From contig NZAS01000110.1 in NCBI GenBank assembly GCA_002686195.1, positions 1 to 13,315 of the forward strand: DNA of 13,315 bases, in the 5' to 3' direction. The DNA is from Candidatus Pacearchaeota archaeon (GTDB lineage: Archaea > Nanoarchaeota > Nanoarchaeia > Pacearchaeales > GW2011-AR1). The notes under the pieces were generated by a model that was not told the origin of the DNA, did not search any database, and worked only from the letters and a program-made list of their open reading frames with translations. Both the position numbers and the translations under genes were made by a program. Below are positions 1-6,550 of this stretch, one piece after another; positions within the stretch are counted from its first letter, which is position 1, and each line of letters opens with the position of its first letter.

Positions 1-668
1 GCATCATTCGGCGCACTGTCACCAACCCATGTCCCACCAACATCTGTAGCAGAAATGAATAGCCGATCTTCCAGACCATCATCCAAAGAACCAGCCATCA
101 CTAAGTAGCGTCCATGAGCAACAACAAAACGAGCAATCGGTGTGTTAGTGTTGGTTTTGTCAGCCAAATCCTGTAAGAAGGTAACGTTCATACTGGTGTC
201 GATGATGAGTGGCTTGTTGACTCCATTACAGACAATCAACGATCCATTGAATTGTGCAAAACTAGCGAAAACTGTAGTGGCCCATCCAGACGGAGCCCCA
301 GGCAACGCTCCGGCCAGGTTATCATTCCAAATCTCTGTAACAATCCCGGAGCTATCGATCTTAACAAGCTTGCCGTTGGCTCCAACACAAACGATAAAAT
401 TGTTAAAGTACTCACAATTGATGATTTCGTCTAGGTAGTCTTCTGTGTCAGCAAACAATCGGGTTCCCGGACGAACGGAGTTTGATCCGTCAATACTTCG
501 TTGCATGTTCTCTAAAAGCTTGGAGAACTTGGTATCAAGATTCAAGTCATTGTCAACAACATTCCACCCACCACTGAAGTCACGGATGGTAGCATCAAGT
601 AAGACATTCTTCCGCTGGACTTGCGGGGGCTTACCGTCTGGGCCTTGTGGGAATAGAAATGTATCCAT
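1..668 (-). CDS. Tail nozzle/stabiliser-like structural protein, N-terminal part
   Basis: The frame is open from an ATG at 668 to the left edge with no stop, giving the first 222 residues; the C-terminus lies outside the window. The start overlaps the stop of the upstream gene by one base (TAATG), which suggests coupled translation; no strong Shine-Dalgarno sequence precedes it. The protein begins MDTFLFPQGPDG. After about residue 27 it contains DFSGGWNVVDNDLNL, then VRPGTRLFAD near residues 65-75, followed by beta-strand-like repeats (FIVCVGANGKLVKID, SLIVCNGVNKPLIID, RYLVMAGSLDDG). This alternation of short hydrophobic strands and Gly/Asn/Asp turns resembles the beta-propeller-like nozzle or tail-stabilising proteins of podoviruses (T7 gp12 or P22 gp10 type role). 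That assignment is inferred from fold style and from its place after the adaptor gene, not from a diagnostic motif. A large beta-structured receptor-binding or hub protein is the main alternative. Confidence 0.6.
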   Translation of the reverse strand, partial: MDTFLFPQGPDGKPPQVQRKNVLLDATIRDFSGGWNVVDNDLNLDTKFSKLLENMQRSIDGSNSVRPGTRLFADTEDYLDEIINCEYFNNFIVCVGANGKLVKIDSSGIVTEIWNDNLAGALPGAPSGWATTVFASFAQFNGSLIVCNGVNKPLIIDTSMNVTFLQDLADKTNTNTPIARFVVAHGRYLVMAGSLDDGLEDRLFISATDVGGTWVGDSAPND

Positions 669-684
669 TAGAACGGAATCTCAT
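639..684. repeat. 46-base direct repeat, copy A (downstream of the 344-residue gene)
   Basis: This copy matches 1715-1760 over 46 bases with five substitutions and no gaps. Read on the minus strand it covers the last codons of the 344-residue gene (Glu-Ile-Pro-Phe-stop) and the first ten codons of the nozzle-like gene (MDTFLFPQGP). It is therefore a repeat of a gene junction rather than of a single gene. Confidence 0.9.
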
Positions 685-1702
685 CATCTAGGGAAATTGG
701 AACCTTGTCTTTTGTCTCCTTAATCGTCGTGTCCACGGTCTGTGCGGGCTGGTGAGTTAGTTGTTTCGGAGCTTCCGGTTTCTGACGGAATCGTTTGACT
801 AGGGCATCGAACAACGCCTTCCCCTGCTTTATAGCCTTTGGCGCTTTCGATAGTTGTGTTGGTCCTGGGAGGAATAGCCCTTCCTTGGCATCTATGGCAG
901 CCCGAGCAGCCAGGTCCATCGCGTCTTGAGGGGTGACATCCCTGAACACGTCGTCACTGGGCTCGTCGATGTATCGCTCTCCTTGAGCTTCTTCAAATGC
1001 CTTGTGCCAAGGATGGTTTGCGAATAAGTCCCTGTCTCTGGCACGCAAGTCTTCAAACAATCCTTTGGAAAGTTCCCAGAGCTTGTTCCTTCTTTCGTCT
1101 TGAACTTCCCAACCAAGGTGCCCAGAAGTGCGACCGGCTTCGGCATCGTATATGTCCTGTTCCGCCCGCAACTCTTCGTAGGCCTCCATATCGGTAAGCG
1201 GCCCCCCTTCTCTTGTCTCCCCCACATAGTATAGGTCTAAGAAGTCAGCTAACTCTTTCGCAGCACCAGGATACGCTATGGGCTCCTCTGGAGGATTCGT
1301 TACGCGCATATCCATACTAATATAATCCTCCAAGTCTATCTCATTAAACAGCTCACCAGAGCCGTAATTGAGGTATGGCTCCTCAAGACTGGTTGCCGAT
1401 GTTTTGTGCGCGTCACTCAAGCCCTTGCGAATACGATCGAACAACTCGTAGTCAGAGATTCGGTTCGCATAGTCCCTCTTGTACCCGATCTGTTTCAGAG
1501 CATCGAGGATTACCGGATACCTGTCTTGTCCTCTCGCATGGATCAGGTCATTCATAATCTGTTGGGCCATCGCTTCGTTCGAAGAGGCTGCCGGGACGAG
1601 TCCTTCGATAGCCTTCATTAAAGGGCTTGCCATCGGCAAAGCAGCAGCTCCTCCGCCCATAAGGCGCAGGAAAGCCCTTCGCGTGATTTCGTCCATCGCC
1701 AT
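668..1702 (-). CDS. Unknown protein with Tat-like N-terminus and SSB-like C-terminal tip
   Basis: This 344-residue protein is not recognised. ATGs at 1702 and 1696 are both possible starts. Residues 5-22 contain TRRAFLRLMGGGAAALPM, which fits the twin-arginine export consensus (S/T)RRxFLK followed by a weakly hydrophobic Gly/Ala stretch; no clean AxA cleavage site follows. The body is hydrophilic, helical and charged, with no visible catalytic motif. The last residues are SLDDEIPF, nearly identical to the C-terminal tip of bacterial SSB (E. coli DDDIPF). The gene sits between the adaptor-side genes and the nozzle-like gene and is flanked by the 46-base direct repeat, so it looks like an insertion. 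Its place suggests a virion or ejected protein. The Tat-like and SSB-like ends point to different compartments, so at least one may be coincidental. Its coding reality is supported by its length and by the one-base stop/start overlaps typical of this cluster. Confidence 0.75.
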   Translation of the reverse strand: MAMDEITRRAFLRLMGGGAAALPMASPLMKAIEGLVPAASSNEAMAQQIMNDLIHARGQDRYPVILDALKQIGYKRDYANRISDYELFDRIRKGLSDAHKTSATSLEEPYLNYGSGELFNEIDLEDYISMDMRVTNPPEEPIAYPGAAKELADFLDLYYVGETREGGPLTDMEAYEELRAEQDIYDAEAGRTSGHLGWEVQDERRNKLWELSKGLFEDLRARDRDLFANHPWHKAFEEAQGERYIDEPSDDVFRDVTPQDAMDLAARAAIDAKEGLFLPGPTQLSKAPKAIKQGKALFDALVKRFRQKPEAPKQLTHQPAQTVDTTIKETKDKVPISLDDEIPF

Positions 1703-1714
1703 CCATCAGTCTCT

Positions 1715-1744
1715 TGGGCCTTGTAGGAATAGGAATGTGTCTAT
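1715..1744 (-). pseudogene. Relic of a nozzle gene start
   Basis: Directly after the stop of the 220-residue gene, ten codons read I-D-T-F-L-F-L-Q-G-P, against M-D-T-F-L-F-P-Q-G-P at the true nozzle start (668 downwards). The ATG has become ATA by one change, and a stop follows a few codons later (RD-stop). Two of the other differences are synonymous. The simplest reading is that the nozzle gene once began here, directly after the 220-residue gene, before the 344-residue gene was inserted. It is too short to be certain, and a shared non-coding function could also conserve it. Confidence 0.45.
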
Positions 1745-1760
1745 TAGAAGGGAATCTCAT
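1715..1760. repeat. 46-base direct repeat, copy B (upstream of the 344-residue gene)
   Basis: This is the partner of 639-684, with 41 of 46 positions identical. On the minus strand it covers Glu-Ile-Pro-Phe-stop of the 220-residue gene and the inactivated nozzle start. The two copies lie 1076 bases apart, a span that equals the 344-residue gene plus one repeat unit. Confidence 0.9.
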
Positions 1761-2406
1761 TTGTATCTATAAATTTGCTTACATCTTGGTTACGCATAAA
1801 TCTATCTACAAAATCTCCTGCTAGTCTTGGATTAGTATTCTGTAGACTTTGTAATTTGGGAGCAATATCTTGTATTTTTGCTCCACCTTGTACTGCCGCC
1901 ACCAACTCATCAAATAATCTTTGTTGTGCCACCATTGAAGGATCAGCTCTTGGAGTTACTCTTGCTGCACCTTCAATGTCATCTAATATAGTTTCTATAG
2001 AGTAATCTGGACCACCAAAAGGATCGCTATGCTGTGTTACAGCAGTCGTCCCAGTGCCTCTGGTAATAGCATCTGCCTCATTAAAACCTTTCTGATTTCT
2101 AGTAGCCATACCGACTTGCCCATAGGCATCATCGATGAACTGTTGTAGCTGATAGACCTTTTGCCTTGGTTCGTCTACTAAAGCAGCCCTCGCGGCTAAC
2201 GGGTCTGTGCCTTGTGCAGCATTTGCAGCGGCTCTACTAGATGTAACAGCTTGGGCAGCCGCTCCCGGATCGGGGATAACGCCTACAGTTTCTCCCGCAG
2301 GGTTTACTATTCGTTGTCCTGCACCACCGGCGCGAGACAGAGTATTCTCGCCCTGCGCCATAAGCCTTTGTAGGATTGCTTGAAGAACTGCATTGCTAGG
2401 AGGCAT
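1744..2406 (-). CDS. Unknown Ala/Gln-rich helical protein ending in an SSB-like tip
   Basis: The product is 220 residues and not recognised. The ATG at 2406 lies two bases after the adaptor stop and is preceded by GTGGAG about 8 bases upstream, which supports this start. The N-terminus PPSNAVLQAILQRLMAQG is a predicted amphipathic helix whose SNAxLxAI pattern recurs at the start of the 589-residue protein. A Gly/Pro turn-rich stretch and Ala-rich helices (about residues 47-80) follow, then a helical C-terminal half (for example VAQQRLFDELVAAVQGG). The last residues are FIDTNEIPF; the final EIPF resembles the SSB tip but with fewer acidic residues before it. By eye the gene is more AT-rich than its neighbours, with several 60-base stretches of 30-40% GC, which hints at separate origin. 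A small virion or head-tail joining protein is possible from position only. Confidence 0.7.
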   Translation of the reverse strand: MPPSNAVLQAILQRLMAQGENTLSRAGGAGQRIVNPAGETVGVIPDPGAAAQAVTSSRAAANAAQGTDPLAARAALVDEPRQKVYQLQQFIDDAYGQVGMATRNQKGFNEADAITRGTGTTAVTQHSDPFGGPDYSIETILDDIEGAARVTPRADPSMVAQQRLFDELVAAVQGGAKIQDIAPKLQSLQNTNPRLAGDFVDRFMRNQDVSKFIDTNEIPF

Positions 2407-2408
2407 CT

Positions 2409-3077
2409 CTACAACTCCACGAAACTGAATGTTTTCGGAATACTCGTCACCGGATCAAGGCTGATCGGGGCACTGTTGAAGTTGTTCTTGAGTTGCTTCA
2501 CTCTTGCTTCAAACAAGAGTTGGAACTTCTGCGTTGCATTGGGATTGGTGCCATCGTCTTCCAGATAGTCAAACACCGCTCCCAAGATTAACGCTTGGTC
2601 GTCAAAGTCAACCTCAACAGTGGAAGTGAATGTAGCTGGTCTAGTACGATAGCCCACTACAATGTCACCCGTGGATGCTAACGGCCAGACCCTAAACACA
2701 CGAGTCGTCTTATTGTCGAATGTTGGCCCTAACGCTTCATAGTGAATGGGCGTTGTGCCAGCCAGTTCGAAAGGATTAGTCGTCAGCTTCGAAATCTTTG
2801 TCAAAGCCGTGTTGGAGTTCTCCGGGAAGACCACGGCGATGTCTTCAAATCGTTTAATGAGATCAGTTAAGTCTGTAGTGACGACTCCTAACGTTGCGTC
2901 AAGAGTCCACTGCGACCAACTAAAGAACTGAGGCCAAAAGACCTCATCAAACAGAACATCGAACTTGTGCTGAATCATTTCAGCAATTCGATCTTCCGCG
3001 TATACTTGCACACCTGTACCGGCCACCATTGACAGGCGGTCGGCTGTTCGTGCGACTAGTTGTGTTAGCGTTGCCAT
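2409..3077 (-). CDS. Head-tail adaptor-like protein
   Basis: The product is 222 residues. The N-terminal helix ATLTQLVARTADRLSMV is followed by RIAEMIQHKFDVLFDEVFWPQFFSWSQWTLDATLG, an acidic-aromatic helical pattern. Then come a segment linking parameters to a mean value (LIKRFEDIAVVFPEN), a beta-rich middle with YEALGPTF and a VFRVWPLASTGDIVVGYRTRP strand pair, and a C-terminal helix (FQLLFEARVKQLKNNFNSAP). This layout (helical bundle, F-W-x-W-type aromatic cluster, then beta strands and VGYRxRP) is common in phage adaptor proteins that dock on the portal, of the P22 gp4 or T7 gp11 kind. It lies between the capsid genes and the nozzle-like gene, as expected for that role. No Shine-Dalgarno sequence is seen in the 15 bases before the ATG; that region is pyrimidine-rich and follows the hairpin at 3086-3126. 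Assignment is by pattern and context. Confidence 0.6.
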   Translation of the reverse strand: MATLTQLVARTADRLSMVAGTGVQVYAEDRIAEMIQHKFDVLFDEVFWPQFFSWSQWTLDATLGVVTTDLTDLIKRFEDIAVVFPENSNTALTKISKLTTNPFELAGTTPIHYEALGPTFDNKTTRVFRVWPLASTGDIVVGYRTRPATFTSTVEVDFDDQALILGAVFDYLEDDGTNPNATQKFQLLFEARVKQLKNNFNSAPISLDPVTSIPKTFSFVEL

Positions 3078-3085
3078 AAGAGTAG

Positions 3086-3126
3086 TGGGCGGGGAGGAAA
3101 AGGGGAGGACAAAACCTCCCCGCCCA
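3086..3126 (-). promoter_or_regulatory. GC-rich alternative hairpin, terminator- or attenuator-like
   Basis: This element lies in the 55-base gap between the decoration and adaptor genes. The outer arms 3086-3097 and 3115-3126 are perfect 12-base inverted repeats (minus strand TGGGCGGGGAGG and CCTCCCCGCCCA) with a 17-base loop. Inside the loop a second CCTCCCC (complement of 3102-3108) can pair instead with the same GGGGAGG, giving a 7-base stem with loop TTTTGT followed by TTTT, which has the shape of a short intrinsic terminator. The two folds compete for one arm. It may lower expression of tail genes relative to capsid genes or control translation of the adaptor; this is inference. Confidence 0.65.
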
Positions 3127-3132
3127 TCCTAC

Positions 3133-4176
3133 TTAGCCGTTGAACTGTTCAATACCGTGGAGATCGGTGGTATTGACCTTGCAACGGACTTCATAGGACT
3201 TGCTTCCGTCACAAGCGGAGGTCACGCGGATCGTGCCGCGAGTATCTTCCGTTGTAGCGGTTTGCGTGGCTGTATCGTCGCCCGCAACAAAGCAAAGAGG
3301 CTCGACAACGATTGAGCAGTTGTGCGCGCCCGCCGTGGGAGTTCCATCCCCGGAGATGCCGATTGCTTCATGGGCATCGACGCGGTTGGTAGCCCCATCG
3401 TCGTCGGTAGTAGCGGTATCGCTATCCGCTTCCGCAACCGCAGCCGTCGTACCAAGCACAAGGCTTAGTCCAGCGACATCAGTTGCCCCGACAACGACAG
3501 TAGCGGTCTGCACACCACTCATCAGCGTTGTAACAATGGAGTGAACTCCAGTGATCTGTCCTGCGAAGGGACAAGTAACCACAACATCGGCTCCCGAAGC
3601 AGTACGAACTGCATCGACCTCCACAAACACTTCGAAAGGATCGTGTGGGAAAGTTACATCGTCTTCAGTGTAACCAATGATCGCTTCGGTCTTATAAGGA
3701 AGACCAAGACGGTCAAACCAACCAATATCGCAAGTGTCACTGGCTTGTCCGGCAGCAATGTTGAGGGTATCCACGAACTTGAACGCTTTGTTTCCGTAGA
3801 TAACCGTTGTACCGGAGAGGGTGAGGTTTTCTCGCATTGCTTGACCGAGATAATCCCGGCCAATGATGGTGCAAACGTGATCGGAGCCAGCCGAGCCAGT
3901 AGCCGTGAGGCACCGACCGTAAGTGGCGTCAATCATGCCCGAAGTTGAGGTAAGAGAAGTCGAACTACCGTCGAACGTACTCTTATAGTCCGCAGACGTA
4001 TAAGAGGTCGCCGAGTTGGTAGCCGACACCCCATCCCAAATCCCGTCGGCATCAAGCGCAGCCGGGGCACCTAGGTATGCGATATGCTCGTCTCCCACGA
4101 CATCAGCAGCAAATTCCATGTTGGGAACGTACTGATTGATGCTTCGCGGGTAGTAAGTCGCAAGGACTTTAGTCAT
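3133..4176 (-). CDS. Capsid decoration/cement-like protein
   Basis: The product is 347 residues. ATG 4176 follows a strong AAGGAGA (4184-4190) at 7-base spacing. The protein is beta-rich, Thr/Ser/Ala/Gly/Asp-heavy and acidic. After an N-terminal segment containing YLGAPAALDADGIWDG comes a domain at about 85-160 with TATGSAGSDH, GRDYLGQAMRENLTLSGTT and NKAFKFVDTLNIAAG. This pattern of a threonine-rich strand, DxxGQxxxE and then KAF recurs in structural proteins encoded just after phage capsid genes. A second beta domain (about 200-300) begins CPFAGQITGVHSIV and includes GDGTPTAGAHNCSIVVEP. Neither domain is an enzyme motif. Position straight after the capsid genes supports a decoration, cement or head-stabilising role on the outer shell. 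Eight cysteines (about residues 89, 102, 149, 202, 287, 295, 322, 332) are unusual for such a protein. A spike or head fibre is the alternative. Confidence 0.6.
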   Translation of the reverse strand: MTKVLATYYPRSINQYVPNMEFAADVVGDEHIAYLGAPAALDADGIWDGVSATNSATSYTSADYKSTFDGSSTSLTSTSGMIDATYGRCLTATGSAGSDHVCTIIGRDYLGQAMRENLTLSGTTVIYGNKAFKFVDTLNIAAGQASDTCDIGWFDRLGLPYKTEAIIGYTEDDVTFPHDPFEVFVEVDAVRTASGADVVVTCPFAGQITGVHSIVTTLMSGVQTATVVVGATDVAGLSLVLGTTAAVAEADSDTATTDDDGATNRVDAHEAIGISGDGTPTAGAHNCSIVVEPLCFVAGDDTATQTATTEDTRGTIRVTSACDGSKSYEVRCKVNTTDLHGIEQFNG

Positions 4177-4183
4177 CGCCTAG

Positions 4184-4190
4184 TCTCCTT
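4184..4190 (-). promoter_or_regulatory. Strong Shine-Dalgarno overlapping an upstream stop codon
   Basis: On the minus strand TAAGGAGA combines the TAA stop of the 125-residue gene with the AAGGAGA ribosome binding site of the decoration gene, 7 bases before its ATG. This fixes the start at 4176 and suggests high translation. Confidence 0.75.
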
Positions 4191-4566
4191 AGAGGTTAGC
4201 GGCGGTGTGGGAGCGTCCACGTCCAGAGATTGATTCTGAGCGAGACTTCAAACTTTGTCCTCTCGCGGCACCTGCATCGTCACCAGTATCCATGTTGACT
4301 AATGTAGGCTCATTCAGAAAACCCTGTCGCTTCATCTCTTCTTCCGTCCACACATGAACAGAGGCTCCGTTCGGGAAATAGACCATCCAACCTGCATCGA
4401 CAGACTCTTCGTGTTCGTCAAATCCGCCTAGCAGCTTTTCGTTCCCTTCCTTGTCAAGAACTGGTTCGCCTTTAGCGTCCCGTTCGATCTTCGGAGTGAC
4501 TAACGAACGTTGCCTCTTGCCCTTGAGCTTGTGTACTTCAAAGCGTGGCTTGATGTTCTCATTCAT
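4189..4566 (-). CDS. Small head-module protein of unknown function
   Basis: The product is 125 residues. ATG 4566 is preceded by AAGGAATAAGGGG, and a 19-base gap separates it from the capsid gene. The N-terminus is basic (KPRFEVHKLKGKRQRSLVTP), residues 25-50 are charged (RDAKGEPVLDKEGNEK), and a compact core near 57-90 reads GWMVYFPNGASVHVWTEEE then GFLNEPTLVNMDTGD. The tail is Ser/Arg/Gly-rich and probably disordered. The GWxVYFPNG...G(F)xxxPxLVxMxTG pattern is one I associate with small proteins encoded next to phage capsid genes, but its function is not known to me. It may be a minor capsid or decoration component. No catalytic residues, membrane segment or signal peptide is visible. Confidence 0.75.
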   Translation of the reverse strand: MNENIKPRFEVHKLKGKRQRSLVTPKIERDAKGEPVLDKEGNEKLLGGFDEHEESVDAGWMVYFPNGASVHVWTEEEMKRQGFLNEPTLVNMDTGDDAGAARGQSLKSRSESISGRGRSHTAANL

Positions 4567-4585
4567 CCCCTTATTCCTTTCACGC

Positions 4586-5545
4586 CTAGGCGTTAATCAA
4601 GTACGCATGAGTACGGAACGACTTCCACAGGCACCACTGTCCCTGCCACACAATACGACGGCCATGAGCGTCAATCGTCCATGGGGCGACCAACTCTTTG
4701 ACCTTCATGTTGACGTGTTTGAGGACGTGCAAGCGGAGGTACTTGCTGTTGATGAAGTACGCGGCGTTAACCGGGCAATCCTCATCGTACAGCATGGGAA
4801 TGTTCTGGTGTTTGACGCCAGAGAATCCCAAGTCCATCATCTTCTTGCCAGAGTTCGACTCCGACAGGTGAATGACGATCTTATCGCGCACTGCGGTTCG
4901 ATAGTGCCGATACAAGTTTCTGCCAGTGAGGATGACATCGGGCTTGTCGCCTTTCAGCGTCAAGTCCATAAGAATGTCGTCAAAGGCTTCTTCAATGTTC
5001 GTACTATCGAGGTTGCTGTTGAAGTCGTATGCAGAAGTGCGCCACTGGGTTTCATTGGCACGGTTGATCGTGCCAACAGTCCCCGTAGTGGGATCAGCAG
5101 GAATAAGAAGTGCGAGTCCCTGCGGGTCAGTGCCCGCTCCCGAAGCGTAGAGATATTCGGAGAACTTCTCCTTAATACTCTCTTCAAGAACGTCGATCTT
5201 GGCTTTCATCAGTTTGAAGATTTGAGCCGCGCCACGGTTCTCATCTTCTTCCTGATCTGAAATCACAACTGAACCGCCTACGCGAGCCCAGTTGTAGGTT
5301 ACAGTGTCGAACTCACTCGTCTGAGCAATCGGCTGTTCGTCGAAGTACTCATACGAGGTGATGTTCGGATTACGACCCAACGTCAGAGGGTTCGTAATCT
5401 CATGTCCACCGTCCTCAAACTCCACTCGGCTGTTCGCAAAAGCCCACGCCATAAGCGCATTGGACTTGATAGAAGCTAGGATCAGCTTCTTGCGAGACTT
5501 AGTGAGGGTAGATTCAAGAACAGTGGCAATCGGTGTGCTTGCCAT
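4586..5545 (-). CDS. Major capsid protein (HK97-like fold)
   Basis: The product is 319 residues and would form the icosahedral shell. ATG 5545 is preceded by TTAGGAACAAGCA. Layout fits HK97-type capsid proteins without a large delta domain. A short N-arm precedes an extended loop (about 50-100, ending YNWARVGGSVVISDQEEDEN), with a strand that folds back. A long spine helix follows (about 104-133, AAQIFKLMKAKIDVLEESIKEKFSEYLY). After it come an Ala/Gly turn (ASGAGTDPQGLALLIP), GTINRANETQWRT, and P/A-domain elements PDVILTGRNLYRHYRTAVRD and YFINSKYLRLHV. The C-terminal strands include GRRIVWQGQWCLWKSFRTHAYLINA-like residues at 296-319. The run Nx(R/G)GAAQIF...LEESI...GLALLI followed by NRxxxxxWR is typical of this family. 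Position after a scaffold-like gene and before decoration genes strengthens the call. No separate protease gene is visible in the window. Confidence 0.88.
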   Translation of the reverse strand: MASTPIATVLESTLTKSRKKLILASIKSNALMAWAFANSRVEFEDGGHEITNPLTLGRNPNITSYEYFDEQPIAQTSEFDTVTYNWARVGGSVVISDQEEDENRGAAQIFKLMKAKIDVLEESIKEKFSEYLYASGAGTDPQGLALLIPADPTTGTVGTINRANETQWRTSAYDFNSNLDSTNIEEAFDDILMDLTLKGDKPDVILTGRNLYRHYRTAVRDKIVIHLSESNSGKKMMDLGFSGVKHQNIPMLYDEDCPVNAAYFINSKYLRLHVLKHVNMKVKELVAPWTIDAHGRRIVWQGQWCLWKSFRTHAYLINA

Positions 5546-5558
5546 TGCTTGTTCCTAA

Positions 5559-6539
5559 CTAGTCGTTTATACCAGCTTCAGCCATCGATTCCTTGATGAT
5601 GTCATCGAATGACTTACTTACATCGGCCACTACAGGGGTGTCAGTTGTATTACCAACGTTAACACCGCCTTCGGGCGGTTGCGGCGTATTGTCACCGGGA
5701 GCAGGGGTTCTCGCGGTCGCTTCTTGCTGCAACTGCTCCAGGGATTTCGTCCAGTCTAATCCTTTTGCAAGGTAGTAGTTCTGGAGTTTGTAATACGCGG
5801 CTTCTGGCGACAAGCTAGGTTCTTGTGTGAGAAGTCGGGCGAGTGACCCTTCATGCACGGCAGCATCGGGATGTTGGGTTGAAAACTCGTTGTAGATTTC
5901 AAGAGCACGATTATCTGCCGCTTGTGTGTCAGCTCGGGTTTGGTGTTCGCTCAAAAGTGGAGCAAGCGCCGTATCTAGCATTTGCTTGACGGCAGAAGCA
6001 TCCATGTTGCTGCCACCAAGCGCATCTATATTATGCCCTGCTGCTTGGGCCTGTGTCAATAGATATTGTATCGTGGCAACGGGATCAGTTTTGTAGGATG
6101 CTACGATCTGGGCACCAGTCGTAAGCTCCTCTGGAGAGAGGCTATACTGTGTGCCAAGATTGCCCGCAGCACTAATAGCCTCGATTTGAGCCTTAGAAGT
6201 GTCTAAGTCTCTTTGGAGACTGTCTGCCCTTGCTTTCTCCCTTTGCGCCGTTTCGTAGAAGCGCCTTTCTTTTCCTCCTTCGGCGATAACGTTTCCGTCT
6301 CGGTCGGTGAGGGCTTGGGGACCAGCAGACGGCCTTGTTCCTTGGTCTGTTCTAGTGCCTTCCGCAACACCTTGTTTACTACCGGCTCCTTTGCCCGTTC
6401 CTGTAGTGCCCGTCGCCTCTGTACTATCTGTCGTGCCAGCTTCCGTGCTGCTAGTGGATTCATCCCCTTCTCCGATGCTATCTAGGATAGCCTCATCAGT
6501 CGAAAGAACGACTTCTTCTTCTTCTGTATCTTCAGCCAT
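5559..6539 (-). CDS. Capsid scaffolding-like protein
   Basis: The product is 326 residues. ATG 6539 is preceded by GGGGAAGAG just after the portal stop. The N-terminus is very acidic (MAEDTEEEEVVLSTDEAILD). Residues 25-75 are Ser/Thr/Gly-rich and presumably disordered, followed by a charged coiled-coil stretch (about 88-123, with RRFYETAQREKARADSLQRD). The central part is helical (PEELTTGAQIVASYKTDPVATIQYLLTQA; about 180-275 with Gln/Ala-rich helices). A Pro-rich linker (PAPGDNTPQPPEGG) precedes a short C-terminal helix (VADVSKSFDDIIKESMAEAGIND) that could bind the coat protein. This composition and the place between portal and major capsid gene match internal scaffolding proteins of tailed phages, which guide prohead assembly and leave before packaging. 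Scaffolds share little sequence, so the assignment rests on order and composition. Confidence 0.78.
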   Translation of the reverse strand: MAEDTEEEEVVLSTDEAILDSIGEGDESTSSTEAGTTDSTEATGTTGTGKGAGSKQGVAEGTRTDQGTRPSAGPQALTDRDGNVIAEGGKERRFYETAQREKARADSLQRDLDTSKAQIEAISAAGNLGTQYSLSPEELTTGAQIVASYKTDPVATIQYLLTQAQAAGHNIDALGGSNMDASAVKQMLDTALAPLLSEHQTRADTQAADNRALEIYNEFSTQHPDAAVHEGSLARLLTQEPSLSPEAAYYKLQNYYLAKGLDWTKSLEQLQQEATARTPAPGDNTPQPPEGGVNVGNTTDTPVVADVSKSFDDIIKESMAEAGIND

Positions 6540-6550
6540 AACTCTTCCCC

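Noticed and set aside
639..1760. The 344-residue gene as an insertion sequence or homing element with target-site duplication
   Set aside because: The protein has no transposase or nuclease pattern, there are no terminal inverted repeats, and the repeat copies have diverged by five bases and consist of coding junctions. Homologous recombination with a relative explains them better.
4451..5260. Open frame of 269 codons on the plus strand
   Set aside because: It lies antisense to the major capsid gene and the 125-residue gene, both of which have recognisable protein patterns and ribosome sites. It has no family pattern of its own and is a codon-bias shadow.
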